NCBI GenBank assembly: GCA_045600025.1
Contig: JAZRXC010000064.1
Coordinates: forward strand, 1 to 59,605
DNA length: 59,605 bases
Reading direction: 5' to 3'
From: UBA3774 sp045600025
Lineage (GTDB): Bacteria > Bacillota > Clostridia > Lachnospirales > Lachnospiraceae
In this document: piece by piece, positions 58,490 through 59,605 of the stretch
Numbering within the stretch: position 1 is the first letter of the stretch
Layout of the letters: each line of letters opens with the position of its first letter
Notes under the pieces: generated by a model
Database searches by the model: none
What the model was told of the DNA's origin: nothing
What the model saw: the letters and a program-made list of their open reading frames with translations, nothing else
Made by a program: the position numbers and the translations under genes

Positions 58490-59605
58490 ATGGAAAACGG
58501 ATTGGAAAAGAAAGAAAAAACGAAAACCCTATGGAAGGGCATTGCGATAGGCGCGGGTTCGATAATCGGAATAAGAATCTGGATCAGAATTGTTGAAGTA
58601 TGGATAATCTGCGTCCTTTTGATAATCGGAACTGTATTCGGCAAAATTTCACTCGGGAATTCCGAAAATATCGTAGTGAATGCTACTACATCACTGACAA
58701 AGCTCCAATCAATTTTTAACTTGATTGAGTCAGAATATTTATTTGAATATGATCCGCTGGATGTTTTGGATAAGATGTACACCGGCCTTATTGACGGTCT
58801 TGGAGATCCGTATTCAGCATACTATTCCGTAAAAACATTGGAATCCAAAAACGAAGAGATGCAGGGCAATTACTGCGGCATCGGTGCAACAATAACAATT
58901 GATCCGGACACCATGGAAAAGACTATTATAGACGTTTTTGAAAATAGTCCGGCAAAGGTAGGCGGATTATTGCCCGGTGATATTATTGTGGCAGTGGATG
59001 ATGTCAATGTAACACAGATGAACCTTGACGATATGGTTGCACTTATCAAAGGACCGGAAGGCACAAAGGTATCCATTAAGATTCTGAGGGGAGAAGAAGG
59101 TCTTGAATTCCATCTCACAAGGGCAAATGTGGTTATGAACCATACAACATGCTCGATGATTTCTGAAGACATCGGCCTTATTGAACTTTCTGAATTCTAT
59201 GAAAATGCTTCAGCACAGATGGAAGAAGGAATTATTTTCCTTAAAGATAACGGCGCTAAGCAGATTATTCTTGATTTAAGAGATAATCCCGGCGGACTTT
59301 TTAACAGTGCAATTGAAATAGCTGACATGTTCCTTGATGAGGGCGTTATCGTCAGCGAGACAGATAAAAAAGGCAACAGCAGATATCATAACGCAACGCA
59401 AGGGACAATCTTTGACGGAGACCTGGTAATACTTGTGAATGGGAATTCCGCCAGCTCTGCAGAAATCCTTACAGCCGCGCTGGCTCAACACGGCAAGGCG
59501 GTTGTTATCGGAACCAAGACTTTCGGCAAAGGCATCGTTCAGACTGTGTATACTCTGTCTGACGGAACAGCTGTAAAAATCACAACGGATTACTACTATA
59601 CCCCT
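58490..59605 (+). CDS. S41-family C-terminal processing protease, truncated at window edge
   Basis: Membrane-anchored CtpA-like serine protease. The first 372 residues lie in the window and the frame is open at the edge. An N-terminal hydrophobic helix (about 33-52) is followed by a PDZ domain (about 125-210; MQGNYCGIGATI, NSPAKVGGLLPGDIIVAVDD). The peptidase domain has LDLRDNPGG, catalytic S322 in NGNSASSAE and K347 in TFGKGIVQ. AAGAGGAAG precedes the ATG. The gene starts 10 nt after the Nif3-like stop. Confidence 0.93.
   Translation, partial: MENGLEKKEKTKTLWKGIAIGAGSIIGIRIWIRIVEVWIICVLLIIGTVFGKISLGNSENIVVNATTSLTKLQSIFNLIESEYLFEYDPLDVLDKMYTGLIDGLGDPYSAYYSVKTLESKNEEMQGNYCGIGATITIDPDTMEKTIIDVFENSPAKVGGLLPGDIIVAVDDVNVTQMNLDDMVALIKGPEGTKVSIKILRGEEGLEFHLTRANVVMNHTTCSMISEDIGLIELSEFYENASAQMEEGIIFLKDNGAKQIILDLRDNPGGLFNSAIEIADMFLDEGVIVSETDKKGNSRYHNATQGTIFDGDLVILVNGNSASSAEILTAALAQHGKAVVIGTKTFGKGIVQTVYTLSDGTAVKITTDYYYTP

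Overview
The window reads as chromosome of an anaerobic, low-to-mid G+C Firmicute of class Clostridia, most likely a gut or rumen Lachnospiraceae. This is an inference from family content: the DUF5717/Hsp70-like cassette, the GGGtGRT/NifU-like pair, a C_GCAxxG_C_C redox protein, RNase Y, ScpAB and consensus sigma-A promoters with AGGAGG ribosome sites. No rRNA, tRNA, CRISPR array, phage or insertion sequence was seen. Genes are dense and mostly on the + strand.

Layout. 1-3402 (minus): a purine uptake and salvage block, with an edge-truncated nucleoside-type ABC ATPase, its BMP-family lipoprotein, and xpt behind a guanine-type purine riboswitch. 3736-12537 (plus): a rhomboid-fold protein, SOS-controlled recA, rny, an aminotransferase, an HtrA protease, a metallophosphoesterase and scpA-scpB; nhaC converges on scpB. 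14213-22071: one tight operon of rarA, a DUF5717-like giant, an Hsp70/actin-fold ATPase, a helical-repeat protein, ispF and ispE. 22920-28762: lower glycolysis (gap, pgk, tpiA, gpmI) with two unknown genes inserted. 29034-30741: NifU-like plus GGGtGRT. 30757-33582: a small toxin-type island (hipB, hipA, fic) whose flanks show a duplicated terminator and a fossil 3' end of a second fic. 33757-40650: a 2297-residue surface protein with a roughly 1345-bp super-repeat.

40706-50586 is the most interesting region: a catabolic regulon with a TIM-barrel protein, two type II dehydroquinase-like proteins, a zinc dehydrogenase, a Cys-rich redox protein, a CoA-disulfide-reductase/rhodanese fusion, a TRAP transporter (dctPQM), an IclR regulator and a type I dehydroquinase. 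Three copies of a TTTC-N7-GAAA palindrome sit at equivalent promoter positions, linking the units to the regulator. The natural reading is uptake and breakdown of quinate, shikimate or a related cyclic acid. However, all three dehydroquinase-fold proteins have lost a residue normally essential for catalysis, so the real reaction may be new.

50613-59605 returns to housekeeping: htpG, tcdA, an alpha/beta hydrolase, dgt, dnaG, trmK, a Nif3-like protein and an S41 protease cut by the window edge. The sigma-factor gene rpoD, which in many Firmicutes lies between dnaG and trmK, is absent here.
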